DNA from: Chryseobacterium sp. LJ668
Lineage (GTDB): Bacteria; Bacteroidota; Bacteroidia; Flavobacteriales; Weeksellaceae
DNA length: 64,000 bases
Assembly (NCBI RefSeq): GCF_019613955.1
Contig: NZ_CP080443.1
Coordinates: 1 to 64,000, forward strand
Direction: 5' to 3'
Shown: in pieces, positions 8,123 to 16,355 of the stretch
Position numbering within the stretch: position 1 is the stretch's first letter
How the letters are laid out: the number at the start of each line of letters is the position of its first letter
Notes under the pieces: model-generated
What the model saw: only the letters and a program-made list of their open reading frames with translations
What the model was told of the DNA's origin: nothing
Database searches by the model: none
Made by a program: the position numbers and the translations under genes

Positions 8123-9617
8123 TATTGAGCATCAAAAATACATTTCCAAGCTCATCAATAACATCAGTCGGAAGCATAGACTCTTTAGAAAATTTGTCAG
8201 CAGCAAAATCTGCCGCTTTACCATGAAGCCAGACTCCGAAAATACATGCATTTTCCGGAGAATATTTTTGAGCCAAAAGCGACGTGATTATACCTGTCAA
8301 AATATCACCGCTGCCTCCTTTGGCCAATCCTGAATTTCCGGTAGTGTTATAAAACACTTTTCCTTCGGGAGTAATGATTTGCGTGTGATGATCTTTTAAA
8401 ACAATAAAAATCTGCAATTCTTTTGCTTTTGTCCTGGCTAACTCCAGTCGCTCAAAAGAATTTTCAGTGGGACCAAAAAGCCTTTCAAATTCTTTGGGAT
8501 GCGGAGTTATGATTGAGTTTCCCGGTATCAGCTGGATGCTTTTTTTATTATTTGAGATGAGATTTAAAGCGTCTGCATCTAGTAAAAGATGATTTTCTGT
8601 TTGTTTTAAAAATTTTAATAGTGCCTTCTCTGTCAAAGAATTAGTACTTAATCCCGGACCGATGCCATACACTGCATTTTGCTGAATATCAATTTCTTCT
8701 GTAAATTTTTCTCCGCCGGAAATAAACATGGCTTCAGGACAGCTGGTTTGCAGAATTTCGTAACCACAGTTTGGTGCGATCGTAAATGTGAGTCCTGCGC
8801 CGGTTTTTAAAGCCGATTTTGTTGCTAGAACTGCCGCACCGATCTTTCCATAACTTCCCGCGACGATGATTGCTTTACCATAAGATCCTTTGTGGGCAAA
8901 TTCGTTTCTCGGCCAGAAGATTGATTCAATCATTTGATCATCGATAACAAAATAGTCACTTGCTGACTTTTCTATAAAATCTTTGCTTAAATTAATATCT
9001 AAAACAATAACCTCTCCTGTAAATTTTCCTGTTTCGGGATGAAGAAAAGTCTGTTTCCAAAGCTGAAAGGTCAATGTGTAGTCTGCTTTAAAAACAGTCT
9101 GACTTTCTTCTAAAATTTTGTCAGAAAATAGTCCGGACGGAACATCAATTGAAATCTTAATTTGCTTTAGTGTATTGAGCTTACTAATGATTTCAGCGTA
9201 ACTTCCTTGCAACTTTCTGGATAATCCGGTACCGAAAAGCGCATCGATAATAATGGTTTTCTGATCAAACTCAATACCGGCAATTTCTTTAAAGTCACGA
9301 ATAGAAATTCCTGAAATCTCTTTTAATTTTTGATAATTAATTTGGGCATCTTCAGAAAACTTTTTATTTGATTCATCGATAAAAACATCCACATCAAAAC
9401 CTTTCAGGTAAAGCAATCTTGAAATAGCAAAACCGTCCCCGCCATTATTTCCTTTTCCGCAAAAAACTGCAAATTTTGTGTGATTCTTACCATTTTCAAA
9501 AATCCATCTTGCACAAGTAGCAGCAGCTCTTTCCATTAATAAAATAGAAGCGATGGGTTCGTTTTTAATCGTAAATTGATCTGCAGATTTTATGGTTTCT
9601 GCTGTGAGAATTTTCAT
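8100..9617 (-). CDS. nnr: Bifunctional NAD(P)H-hydrate repair enzyme (epimerase + ADP-dependent dehydratase)
   Basis: The protein repairs hydrated NAD(P)H (NADHX/NADPHX), first by epimerisation and then by ADP-dependent dehydration. The N-terminal YjeF_N domain (about 1-215) has the GKGNNGGDG loop at about 55-62. The C-terminal ribokinase-like NnrD domain (about 230-500) has the GGSGD phosphate-binding and catalytic signature at about 434-438. The fused 505-residue architecture is the normal bacterial form. It is convergent with lgt and its 3' end is part of the shared terminator. The start ATG at 9617 is used; no exact TAnnTTTG box lies upstream. Confidence 0.95.
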   Translation of the reverse strand: MKILTAETIKSADQFTIKNEPIASILLMERAAATCARWIFENGKNHTKFAVFCGKGNNGGDGFAISRLLYLKGFDVDVFIDESNKKFSEDAQINYQKLKEISGISIRDFKEIAGIEFDQKTIIIDALFGTGLSRKLQGSYAEIISKLNTLKQIKISIDVPSGLFSDKILEESQTVFKADYTLTFQLWKQTFLHPETGKFTGEVIVLDINLSKDFIEKSASDYFVIDDQMIESIFWPRNEFAHKGSYGKAIIVAGSYGKIGAAVLATKSALKTGAGLTFTIAPNCGYEILQTSCPEAMFISGGEKFTEEIDIQQNAVYGIGPGLSTNSLTEKALLKFLKQTENHLLLDADALNLISNNKKSIQLIPGNSIITPHPKEFERLFGPTENSFERLELARTKAKELQIFIVLKDHHTQIITPEGKVFYNTTGNSGLAKGGSGDILTGIITSLLAQKYSPENACIFGVWLHGKAADFAADKFSKESMLPTDVIDELGNVFLMLNKKATTQL

Positions 9618-9719
9618 TGAAAAATGTTTTAACTAAATTTAATGATTATAATTTATAAATAAATAGAATATGATCTCAAAAACAGTACTTATTTTTACAC
9701 GATTACTATTTTTAAATTA

Positions 9720-9727
9720 TAATTTTG
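9720..9727 (+). promoter_or_regulatory. -7 box (TAATTTTG) of mscL
   Basis: Exact TAnnTTTG match 25 bases upstream of the mscL ATG at 9753. I see no convincing -33 element. Confidence 0.5.
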
Positions 9728-9752
9728 TGTTAAACATTAAAAAATATAAATT

Positions 9753-10139
9753 ATGGGATTTGTGAAAGAATTTAAAGCATTTGCCTTTAAAGGCAACGTT
9801 GTAGACTTAGCAGTCGGTGTAATCATTGGTGCAGCATTCAGCGCAATCGTAAAATCATTTGTAGATGACATCATTACTCCCCTGCTGCTTAATCCTGCTT
9901 TGGAAAAAGCCAATGTAAAAAATATCGCTGAACTTTCCTGGAACGGCGTAAAATACGGTAACTTTTTATCTTCTATCATAAGCTTTCTGATTGTGGCTTT
10001 TGTACTATTCATGATGATCAAAGGAATTAACAGGCTAAGTAGAAAAGAGGAAGAAATACCTGCTCCCGCAGGACCTACTGAAGATCAAAAATTATTGATG
10101 GAAATCAGAGATCTGCTAAAAAGCAAAAACAATATATAA
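9753..10139 (+). CDS. mscL: Large-conductance mechanosensitive channel MscL
   Basis: MscL is a pentameric inner-membrane channel that opens under membrane tension to release solutes after osmotic downshock. The 128-residue protein has the N-terminal amphipathic helix, the TM1 signature GNVVDLAVGVIIGAAF with the pore-lining small residues (about 15-30), a periplasmic loop, TM2 (about 70-92) and a charged C-terminal helical bundle. Length and features are typical. It is monocistronic: a -7 box lies upstream and a very strong hairpin directly downstream. Confidence 0.97.
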   Translation: MGFVKEFKAFAFKGNVVDLAVGVIIGAAFSAIVKSFVDDIITPLLLNPALEKANVKNIAELSWNGVKYGNFLSSIISFLIVAFVLFMMIKGINRLSRKEEEIPAPAGPTEDQKLLMEIRDLLKSKNNI

Positions 10140-10179
10140 AATAAACCCGCCGCAAATAAATTTGCGGCGGGTTTATTTT
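10138..10179. terminator. Strong bidirectional terminator between mscL and the serA-like gene
   Basis: A 19-bp perfect stem with a GC-rich core (ACCCGCCGCAAA and its complement), a TAAA loop, and A- and T-flanks. It begins at the mscL stop codon and serves both convergent genes. Confidence 0.92.
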
Positions 10180-10194
10180 ATTTGAGAAATTTCC

Positions 10195-11154
10195 CTAATG
10201 AATCTGTAAAATACTTGAAATCTGTTCGGCTAAAGAAAGCCCGATTCTATCCTGTGCTTCTAAAGTTGAAGCACCAGTATGTGGGGTTAATGAAATTTTA
10301 GAATGATTCAGAATTTCTTTTGATGGAGTTGGCTCGTTGATGAAAACATCAAGACCTGCAAACTTTACTTTTCCCGAATCTAAAGCTTCGATCAAAGCAG
10401 TTTCATCAATCACACCGCCTCTTGAGCAATTTACAATTGCCACACCATTTTTCATGATTTCGAATTCGTTTTTACCAATCATAAAACCTTCTTTCTGAGC
10501 CGGAACATGAAGGGTAATAAAATCTGAATGTTTCAGAACTTCCTGTAACGGTTCGGTTTCTATATCAACATTGATAAACTGATTGTTGTAAAATTTTACT
10601 TTTATACTTGCTTTTCCAACATTATTATCTGCTGCGACGACTCTCATTCCCAAACCTAAAGCGATTCTCGCTACTTCCTGCCCAATTCTTCCCATCCCTA
10701 CAATTCCGATGGTTTTTCCTCTCAGTTCGATCCCTGCAGCATAAGCTTTTTTAAGACCCGCAAATTCAGTATCGCCGACAAGTGGCATTTTTCGGTTTGA
10801 ATCCTGTAAAAACCTTGAACCTGAAAAAAGATGTGCAAAAACTAGCTCAGCAACAGATTCTGACGATGCTGAAGGAGTATTGATCACATGAATACCTTTT
10901 TCTCTTGCATAATCTACATCGATATTATCCATTCCTACTCCACCTCTTCCAATGATTTCGATGGACGGACAGTTATCGATAATATCTTTTCTTACTTGTG
11001 TCGCACTTCTTACCAAAATTGTCCGGATTTTATGCTCATTGATATAGTCAACCAAAAATTCCTGCGGAACTTTTTTGGTAATCACTTCAAAACCTTTTTC
11101 TGTCAGTGCATCAATACCAGATTGATCTAAACCGTCGTTTGCTAAAACTTTCAT
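10195..11154 (-). CDS. serA: D-2-hydroxyacid dehydrogenase, probable phosphoglycerate dehydrogenase
   Basis: NAD-dependent 2-hydroxyacid dehydrogenase, probably oxidising 3-phosphoglycerate in serine synthesis. In 319 residues it has the Rossmann motif IVGMGRIGQ (151-159) and the catalytic triad residues of the family: Arg in NCSRGG (R244), Glu in INEP (E273) and His in TPHTGAST (H291). There is no C-terminal ACT domain, so it would be the short, non-serine-regulated form. The substrate is inferred from overall similarity; serC is not adjacent. The gene is 32 bases downstream of the HAD gene on the same strand, a likely two-gene operon. Confidence 0.85.
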   Translation of the reverse strand: MKVLANDGLDQSGIDALTEKGFEVITKKVPQEFLVDYINEHKIRTILVRSATQVRKDIIDNCPSIEIIGRGGVGMDNIDVDYAREKGIHVINTPSASSESVAELVFAHLFSGSRFLQDSNRKMPLVGDTEFAGLKKAYAAGIELRGKTIGIVGMGRIGQEVARIALGLGMRVVAADNNVGKASIKVKFYNNQFINVDIETEPLQEVLKHSDFITLHVPAQKEGFMIGKNEFEIMKNGVAIVNCSRGGVIDETALIEALDSGKVKFAGLDVFINEPTPSKEILNHSKISLTPHTGASTLEAQDRIGLSLAEQISSILQIH

Positions 11155-11186
11155 AAAATATAGTTTATTTAAAAATTTGAAAGATT

Positions 11187-11588
11187 TTAATCTTCAAAAA
11201 CTTCAATGGTTACCTGTTTCTCGATCATATCTGTGAACTTACCTTTATATCTCGTCGCTTTTACCAAGTGGTTATCAATCCAGTGATAGTTTCCTCCCCT
11301 CGGTTTTCCGCATAGTACGCTGTGGTATTTGAAGCCATGCTTATCCAACCAGTCGATTGTTATCTGCTTAAGATTTTCTGTTCTTGAAGTGAAGAAACAA
11401 ATCTGGTGACCATCATCATACCATCTATTTACAGTTTCCAAAGCATCGGGATAAGGTTCACAAGTAACCATTCTTTCCGGCTCTTCATTGGGAACATCAT
11501 CAGTAATTGTTCCGTCGATATCTATCAGATAATTCTTTACTCCATCCTTAAGGATCGGGCTTATATGCTCAATATATTCTAATTCCAT
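11187..11588 (-). CDS. HAD-superfamily hydrolase-like protein
   Basis: A short HAD-fold protein of 133 residues. HAD motif I, DIDGTITDD (nucleophile Asp plus general acid Asp), lies near residues 23-31, and motif II is FFTSRT (about 64-69). A conserved GKPRGGNYHWIDNH segment follows instead of a classic motif III/IV. Such small HAD proteins in Bacteroidota are often labelled phosphoheptose isomerase, which the sequence does not support; the substrate is unknown. The start is ATG 11588, not the preceding in-frame TTG at 11591, with a -7 box (TAACTTTG) 19 bases upstream. Confidence 0.75.
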   Translation of the reverse strand: MELEYIEHISPILKDGVKNYLIDIDGTITDDVPNEEPERMVTCEPYPDALETVNRWYDDGHQICFFTSRTENLKQITIDWLDKHGFKYHSVLCGKPRGGNYHWIDNHLVKATRYKGKFTDMIEKQVTIEVFED

Positions 11589-11606
11589 CAATCAAATTTT
11601 AAATTG

Positions 11607-11614
11607 CAAAGTTA
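11607..11614 (-). promoter_or_regulatory. -7 box (TAACTTTG) of the HAD-serA operon
   Basis: Exact TAnnTTTG match on the minus strand, 18 bases upstream of the HAD start codon. Confidence 0.5.
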
Positions 11615-11813
11615 CATTTTATCATTCAAATAGCTGTATTAATGTTCGTTTATGTTAAAATTTTAACTAAAAAATTAACTTTAAATAAATAAAATATCTA
11701 CAAACCTTGCAGAATTCATAAATAACCTTTATTTTTTTCACTTTTAAAAATTATAAATCTGCACAAATATTAAAAATTATAAACAATTATTTTATGAAAT
11801 CATGATTTAAACT

Positions 11814-11821
11814 TAAATTTG
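11814..11821 (+). promoter_or_regulatory. -7 box (TAAATTTG) abutting the idi start
   Basis: Exact TAnnTTTG match ending 5 bases before the idi ATG (11827), which implies a leaderless or near-leaderless mRNA. The 235-base gap upstream (11592-11826) is otherwise plain AT-rich DNA with the divergent HAD promoter at its other end. Confidence 0.55.
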
Positions 11822-11826
11822 TAGGA

Positions 11827-12336
11827 ATGGAAGAATATGTAGTTTTAGTAAATCCTGAAGATGAAGTTTTGGGTTTGATGGAAAAGCAGCAGGCTCATAT
11901 CAATGGTTTGCTACATCGTGCATTTTCTGTTTTTTTATTCAACGATAAGGGTGAAATGCTGTTGCAAAAGCGTGCGTCAGAAAAATATCATTCTCCAAAC
12001 CAATGGACCAATGCGGTTTGCTCGCACCCACGCTATGGTGAATCTTATCTTGAAGGGGCAAAAAGAAGAGTAAAAGAAGAGCTGGGAATTGAAACAGACC
12101 TTTCAGAAAAATTCAATTTTATCTATAAAGCAGATGTTGGCGGCGGACTTTGGGAGCATGAACTTGACTATGTTTTTACCGGAACTTATAATGAAGATTT
12201 TAAATTAAATCAAAATGAAGTGGAAGAAGTTCGATATACTTCCCTACAGGATCTGGATCAGGAGATTGCCGATCATCCTGAAAGATTTACAGAATGGTTT
12301 AAGATCATTTTAGAAGAATACAAACACAATTTTTAG
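11827..12336 (+). CDS. idi: Isopentenyl-diphosphate delta-isomerase, type 1
   Basis: Interconverts IPP and DMAPP for isoprenoid (menaquinone, carotenoid) synthesis. This Nudix-fold enzyme of 169 residues has the conserved catalytic Cys in TNAVCSHPRYGE, the Nudix-like helix with RRVKEELGI, and the catalytic Glu in WEHELDY. Length is typical for type 1 Idi (about 170-180). The next gene begins 8 bases after its stop and gcvT 8 bases after that, so the three are probably co-transcribed. Confidence 0.95.
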   Translation: MEEYVVLVNPEDEVLGLMEKQQAHINGLLHRAFSVFLFNDKGEMLLQKRASEKYHSPNQWTNAVCSHPRYGESYLEGAKRRVKEELGIETDLSEKFNFIYKADVGGGLWEHELDYVFTGTYNEDFKLNQNEVEEVRYTSLQDLDQEIADHPERFTEWFKIILEEYKHNF

Positions 12337-12344
12337 CACTCATA

Positions 12345-12821
12345 ATGAAAAAAACAGCATTTATTTTTGCTCTTCTGGTATCACTAAGTGTTTTCGCACA
12401 AGTAAAAGACACCGAGGTAATAGAAAGCGAAAATTACTCAATCACAATACCCAACACCTGGAAAACAACCAATGATGATGGTATTGTCAACATTTTCCCG
12501 ACTAATCAAATCGGTGCAATTACGATCTCAGAATACCACGATCTGGAACTTCCAAAAACGGAAACCAAAAAATTTATTCTTGCGCTCTACAATTCTGCAG
12601 AGGACGAGAAAAATATAAAAAGCGGAAGCGGCAAAAAAGGTTTTACAGAGTATTTGTATGAATATTTTGACGAAAAAGAGAATCTTTTCTGGATCACTAA
12701 AGTATTTCAAAAAAATAAAGACCTATACATCATCAGCATCAATTGCCAGAAAAAATACTGGAATGGTAATTATATGAAAGTTTTTAACGAAACGTTTGAC
12801 AGTTTTAAAATAAAGAAATAA
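12345..12821 (+). CDS. Secreted protein of unknown function (possibly PsbP/DUF1795-like)
   Basis: The 158-residue protein has a Sec signal peptide (about residues 1-19, ending VFAQ). The mature part begins with a SITIPNTWK strand typical of single-domain secreted proteins resembling PsbP/DUF1795, and has alternating strands with aromatic residues near the end. The family link is tentative and no catalytic motif is visible. It lies 8 bases after idi and 8 bases before gcvT; the spacing suggests co-expression, with no clear functional tie. Confidence 0.75.
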   Translation: MKKTAFIFALLVSLSVFAQVKDTEVIESENYSITIPNTWKTTNDDGIVNIFPTNQIGAITISEYHDLELPKTETKKFILALYNSAEDEKNIKSGSGKKGFTEYLYEYFDEKENLFWITKVFQKNKDLYIISINCQKKYWNGNYMKVFNETFDSFKIKK

Positions 12822-12829
12822 AAATAAAT

Positions 12830-13909
12830 ATGAACAAAACAGCCTTATACGATAAGCACGTTTCTTTGGGAGCGAAAATAGTACCTTTTGCAGGATTTGA
12901 TATGCCTGTACAATATTCCGGAGTGACGGAAGAACATTTTGCAGTAAGAGAAAAAGCGGGATTATTCGATGTATCTCACATGGGACAGTTTTTCATTGAA
13001 GGTGCAGGTTCTAAAGAGCTTTTGCAATATGTTACCACCAATAATGTAGATGCTCTTGAGAACGGAAAAGCACAATATTCTTGCCTTCCCAACGAAAATG
13101 GAGGAATTGTGGATGACCTTATCGTTTACAAAATGGAAGATGACAAATATTTTGTAGTTGTGAATGCTTCAAATATTGAAAAAGACTGGAATCATATATC
13201 AAAATACAATACTTTCGGGGCAAAAATGACGAATGCCTCAGACGAAATGTCTCTTTTGGCGGTTCAGGGCCCGAAAGCAACTGAAATTCTTCAGAAATTA
13301 ACTGAAACAAATCTTTTTGAAATTCCTTACTATCACTTTACGGTTGGAACTGTAGCTGGAGTAAGTGATGTGATTATTTCAAATACGGGCTATACCGGAA
13401 GCGGTGGTTTTGAGATTTATTTTAAAAATAAAAATGCAGAACAGCTTTGGGATGAAATTCTGAAAGCAGGAGAAAGCGAAGGAATGATTCCTTGTGGATT
13501 AGCTGCAAGAGATACTTTAAGACTTGAAAAAGGTTTCTGCTTATACGGAATGGACATTGATGACACCACCTCGCCTATCGAAGCCGGATTGGGCTGGATT
13601 ACCAAGTTTGACAAAGATTTTATTTCAAAAGAAACATTTGCAAAACAGAAAGAAGAAGGTGTAACCAGAAAATTGGTTGGTTTTGAACTTCAGGACAAGG
13701 GAGTTCCGAGACATGATTATCCTGTAGTAGATGCCGAAGGAAATGTAATTGGTAAAGTAACTTCCGGGACGCAGTCTCCGATGAAGAAAATCGGTTTAGG
13801 GATCGCTTATGTAGATAAGCCGCATTTCAAACTGGGTTCTGATATTTTTATTCAGGTTAGAAATAAGAATATTCCTGCGAAAGTAGTAAAGATGCCTTTC
13901 GTACAATAA
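12830..13909 (+). CDS. gcvT: Aminomethyltransferase, glycine cleavage system T protein
   Basis: GcvT takes the aminomethyl group from lipoyl-H protein, releases ammonia and forms 5,10-methylene-tetrahydrofolate. The 359-residue protein has the N-terminal HVSLGAKIVPFAGFDMPVQY segment, the GLFDVSHMGQ motif, the conserved acidic cluster GGIVDDLIVY that includes the catalytic Asp, the SNTGYTGSGGFEIY loop and the C-terminal GCV_T barrel domain. gcvH and gcvP are not in the window. A terminator follows. I see no glycine riboswitch upstream; the gene is instead inside a short operon. Confidence 0.96.
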   Translation: MNKTALYDKHVSLGAKIVPFAGFDMPVQYSGVTEEHFAVREKAGLFDVSHMGQFFIEGAGSKELLQYVTTNNVDALENGKAQYSCLPNENGGIVDDLIVYKMEDDKYFVVVNASNIEKDWNHISKYNTFGAKMTNASDEMSLLAVQGPKATEILQKLTETNLFEIPYYHFTVGTVAGVSDVIISNTGYTGSGGFEIYFKNKNAEQLWDEILKAGESEGMIPCGLAARDTLRLEKGFCLYGMDIDDTTSPIEAGLGWITKFDKDFISKETFAKQKEEGVTRKLVGFELQDKGVPRHDYPVVDAEGNVIGKVTSGTQSPMKKIGLGIAYVDKPHFKLGSDIFIQVRNKNIPAKVVKMPFVQ

Positions 13910-13956
13910 GATAATCAATGGTGATAAGCTTTGCTTGCTCCGTACTTTTTAAACAT

Positions 13957-13990
13957 AAAAACCACAGATCAATCTGTGGTTTCGTTTTTT
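13957..13990. terminator. Terminator between convergent gcvT and arsC-like genes
   Basis: AACCACAGA pairs with TCTGTGGTT around a TCAA loop (13960-13981) and is followed by a T-rich tract; A-rich sequence on the other side allows bidirectional use. Confidence 0.75.
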
Positions 13991-14005
13991 AAGAGAAATC
14001 AGGAA

Positions 14006-14359
14006 TTAATTCCCGTTGAAATGAGCTCTCAGGTTTTCAATGTTTTTCTTATCATTTCCGATAAAAATCTCTGTATCTGTAAGGAAAACAGGTCGCTTTA
14101 AGAACGTATAATGATCTAATAACAACTCTTTAAAGTCATCTTCACCCATTGTTTTCAAATCAAGCTCTCTCAACTTTATCTGTGTAGATTTTTTACTAAA
14201 CAAATCCTCGTAAGAATTGGTAACTTTAAACATTGCTTCCACTTCTTCTTTTGTGATGGGCTCTTTTTTTATTTCACGCATCTCCCAGTCTCTCAGATCA
14301 AATTTTGCTAAAATTTTTCTGCATGTGTCGCAACTATTAAGATAAAATACTTTTTTCAT
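14006..14359 (-). CDS. ArsC/Spx-family thioredoxin-fold protein
   Basis: The 117-residue protein has a thioredoxin-like fold with CDTC near residues 10-13. Members of the ArsC/Spx/YffB family act as arsenate reductases, as RNA polymerase-binding regulators (Spx), or have unknown roles. The CxxC here resembles Spx, but the downstream Arg pattern (RPVFLTD near 92-98) is generic, so reductase and regulator cannot be told apart. It is convergent with gcvT and divergent from the next thioesterase, with no ars genes nearby. Confidence 0.8.
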   Translation of the reverse strand: MKKVFYLNSCDTCRKILAKFDLRDWEMREIKKEPITKEEVEAMFKVTNSYEDLFSKKSTQIKLRELDLKTMGEDDFKELLLDHYTFLKRPVFLTDTEIFIGNDKKNIENLRAHFNGN

Positions 14360-14501
14360 CTATATTATAATTTATTATTTTTTTAAATATTAAAGTTCAA
14401 AATTGAACATTTTGACAATATAACACTTTAATACCTTAAAACACGAATAAAATCTGACCTTTTTGAAAATAATTAAATATCTTTAGTAAATATTATAAAA
14501 A

Positions 14502-14969
14502 ATGGATAACAAACCTGTTACTTTTCAGTTTATTTCAGAGCCTTCAGATGTCAATTACGGAGGAAATGTGCATGGCGGAAGCGTTATGAAGTGGATTGAC
14601 CAGGCAGGATATGCCTGTGCTACAACCTGGAGCGGAAATTATTCGGTGACGGTTTATGTAGGCGGTATCCGTTTTTATGAACCGATTAAAATCGGTGAAA
14701 TTGTAAAGGTTGAAGCACAGGTAATTTACACAGGTTCTTCAAGTATGCATATCTCTATCAACGTTTTCTCCAGAAATCTAAAACAGCCGATTTTTGATAA
14801 GAAAACACACTGCATCATCGTCTTTGTGGCGGTAGATGAAAACGGTAAAAAACTTCCTGTGCCAAAATGGATACCAGAAACTAATGAGGAAAAGCAGCAG
14901 GAAATGTACGCCAAACGGCTAATGGATCTGAGAAAACAGATTGAAGATGAAATGAAACCTTTTCTTTAA
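14502..14969 (+). CDS. Acyl-CoA thioesterase (hotdog, YciA/ACOT type)
   Basis: The 155-residue hotdog thioesterase has the family core NYGGNVHGGSVMKWIDQAGY (about 17-36), in which the Asn/His-Gly-Gly segment and the Asp of the long helix form the active-site region. The C-terminal part (WIPETNEEKQ) is charged. Broad acyl-CoA hydrolysis is typical of this family; the substrate is not predictable. The next gene starts 8 bases downstream, so the two are likely co-transcribed. Confidence 0.88.
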   Translation: MDNKPVTFQFISEPSDVNYGGNVHGGSVMKWIDQAGYACATTWSGNYSVTVYVGGIRFYEPIKIGEIVKVEAQVIYTGSSSMHISINVFSRNLKQPIFDKKTHCIIVFVAVDENGKKLPVPKWIPETNEEKQQEMYAKRLMDLRKQIEDEMKPFL

Positions 14970-14977
14970 AATAACTT

Positions 14978-15850
14978 ATGAAGAGAATTGATTTTTTAAA
15001 GCTATCATCGCTAGGTTTACTAGGATTGTATTCCTTCGAAATTGCAAATTCATTCAATAAGAATAAACGTTTAGCTATACAACTGTATACCATACGAGAT
15101 GCGATTTCTCAAAATCTTGAAAAAGCTTTAGAAAAAATTGCTGCTTTAGGTTATACAGATTTGGAAATTTATGGCTATAACGGAACATTTTTCGGGAAAA
15201 ATAGAATTGAATTTTTATCTGTCTTAAATAATACAGGTTTAAAAGTAATCAGTTCGCATCACCAGACCGGAGTTCTAAAAAAGGAAAAAGGAACGTTATC
15301 TCATCATTGGGAACAATCTGTTGAAGATCTTAGTTTCATCGGTTCGAAATATATCGTATGTTCTTATCTGAATCCTGAAGAGAGGACTTCGGAACATTAT
15401 AGAAAACTTCCTGAGCTATTAGATAAATCTGCAGAAACTTCTAAGCAGTACAAAATTCAGTTTGCATATCATAATCATGATTTTGAATTTGAAAAGATGG
15501 ATGAGGAACAGCTTATCTACGACTTCATCTTAAAAAATACATCAGCAGATTTAGTCAAAATGGAGCTTGATTTATATTGGATAACAAAAGCCGATTTTGA
15601 TCCTTTAGATTATTTTGAAAAATATCCCGGAAGATTTCCTTTGTGGCATGTAAAAGATATGCATAATGAAACCAAAAATTTCGCAGAAGTCGGCAGCGGA
15701 ACTATTGATTTTAAAAGAATATTTGAAGCGAGAAAAAAAGCAGGTTTAGATTACTGGTTTGTCGAGCAGGACTCCAGCAACAGGGATATTTTTGAGAGTA
15801 TCTTGATGAGTAAAAAATACATTGACGAGAATGATTTTTTCTTTAAGTAA
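14978..15850 (+). CDS. Sugar phosphate isomerase/epimerase family protein (AP endonuclease 2-like TIM barrel), exported
   Basis: The 290-residue protein belongs to the xylose-isomerase-like TIM-barrel superfamily. The N-terminus (MKRIDFLKLSSLGLLGLYSF) resembles a signal sequence with a KR rather than RR pair, so periplasmic location is likely but the export route is uncertain. Barrel landmarks include the AIQLYTIRD strand, YHNHDFEF, a metal-ligand-like ELDLYWI and WHVKDMH, and a C-terminal EQDSS, all giving the acidic/His metal site of the family. The substrate is unknown. Confidence 0.82.
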   Translation: MKRIDFLKLSSLGLLGLYSFEIANSFNKNKRLAIQLYTIRDAISQNLEKALEKIAALGYTDLEIYGYNGTFFGKNRIEFLSVLNNTGLKVISSHHQTGVLKKEKGTLSHHWEQSVEDLSFIGSKYIVCSYLNPEERTSEHYRKLPELLDKSAETSKQYKIQFAYHNHDFEFEKMDEEQLIYDFILKNTSADLVKMELDLYWITKADFDPLDYFEKYPGRFPLWHVKDMHNETKNFAEVGSGTIDFKRIFEARKKAGLDYWFVEQDSSNRDIFESILMSKKYIDENDFFFK

Positions 15851-15864
15851 TCATTTGCAAAACA

Positions 15865-15889
15865 AAAGTCTCCCATCAAGGAAGACTTT
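15865..15889. terminator. Terminator shared by the isomerase-like gene and the GG-peptide unit
   Basis: AAAGTCTCCC (15865-15874) pairs along all 10 positions (one wobble) with GGAAGACTTT (15880-15889) around a 5-base loop. On the minus strand it is followed by TTGTTTT, closing the peptide operon. Confidence 0.75.
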
Positions 15890-15911
15890 ACTATTTATAA
15901 ATTTAATAATT

Positions 15912-16097
15912 TTAACAAGTAATTACTTGTGGACAACCGATGTACAGGCTGCAATACTTAGGTCCTGTAACGGCTCCCGTGCAGCTGCATCCGCATAGTG
16001 ACAAATCCGGAGTACCAATTTTTCCTACACCTCCAACGATGTTTTTAAGATCAGCACTGTTTAATTTTTTAGCGTTTTTTAAATTTTGATTTAACAT
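15912..16097 (-). CDS. Bacteriocin-like precursor peptide with double-glycine leader (copy 2)
   Basis: The 61-residue peptide has a charged leader (residues 1-23, LKNAKKLNSADLKNIVGG) ending in the Gly-Gly typical of substrates of C39-peptidase exporters. The 38-residue core begins with a Gly/Val stretch and has six cysteines at 35, 37, 39, 49, 55 and 61 (CGCSC, YC, GC, TC). It is the downstream copy of a tandem pair. Leaders of this exact style are known from Chryseobacterium peptides named bacteriocin-like, whose function is not established. No modifying enzyme or exporter is in the window. Confidence 0.85.
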   Translation of the reverse strand: MLNQNLKNAKKLNSADLKNIVGGVGKIGTPDLSLCGCSCTGAVTGPKYCSLYIGCPQVITC

Positions 16098-16135
16098 AAT
16101 GATTTGGTTTTAAGTTGAAAAATAAAGGATATTAA

Positions 16136-16330
16136 TTACACTGCAAAGTCATCGCAAGTGTAGACTTGTGGACAAGCAATATAAGTTGGGCAGTATTTCG
16201 GTCCCGTAACAGCACCTGAACAACTGCATCCGCAAAGCGATAAGTCTGGCGTACCACTAGCACCACCAACGATGTTTCTCAGATCAGCACTTTTTAATTT
16301 CTTAGCGTTTTTTAAAATTTCGTTTAACAT
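16136..16330 (-). CDS. Bacteriocin-like precursor peptide with double-glycine leader (copy 1)
   Basis: The 64-residue peptide is the paralogue of the 15912 gene: same leader with Gly-Gly at 22-23 and the same core (GTPDLSLCGCSC, GAVTGPKYC, CPQV, TC). Six cysteines lie at 33, 35, 37, 47, 53 and 59, and a five-residue acidic/hydrophobic tail (DDFAV) is absent from the other copy. Spacing between all six cysteines is conserved between copies, while several residues between them differ (SL to PT, G to A, I to Y), which suggests selection on the cysteine framework. A promoter box lies 25 bases upstream. Confidence 0.85.
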   Translation of the reverse strand: MLNEILKNAKKLKSADLRNIVGGASGTPDLSLCGCSCSGAVTGPKYCPTYIACPQVYTCDDFAV

Positions 16331-16355
16331 AATGATTTGGTTTTAAGTTGTTATT

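Larger units (their letters stand above)
15912..16350. repeat. Tandem duplication of the GG-peptide gene (about 233-bp unit)
   Basis: The two peptide genes start 233 bases apart. The similarity covers the whole ORF and extends 20 bases upstream of each start codon: the 23 bases at 16095-16117 and 16328-16350 are identical. The duplication unit therefore includes the ribosome-binding region but not the promoter, which exists only before the first copy. Confidence 0.85.

Noticed and set aside
12600..12830. Glycine riboswitch ahead of gcvT
   Set aside because: gcvT follows the previous gene by 8 bases, leaving no room for a riboswitch.
15925..16185. Two TGTGGACAA strings resembling DnaA boxes
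   Set aside because: Both lie in the coding part of the duplicated peptide genes at equivalent positions (encoding the CPQ residues) and are explained by the duplication.
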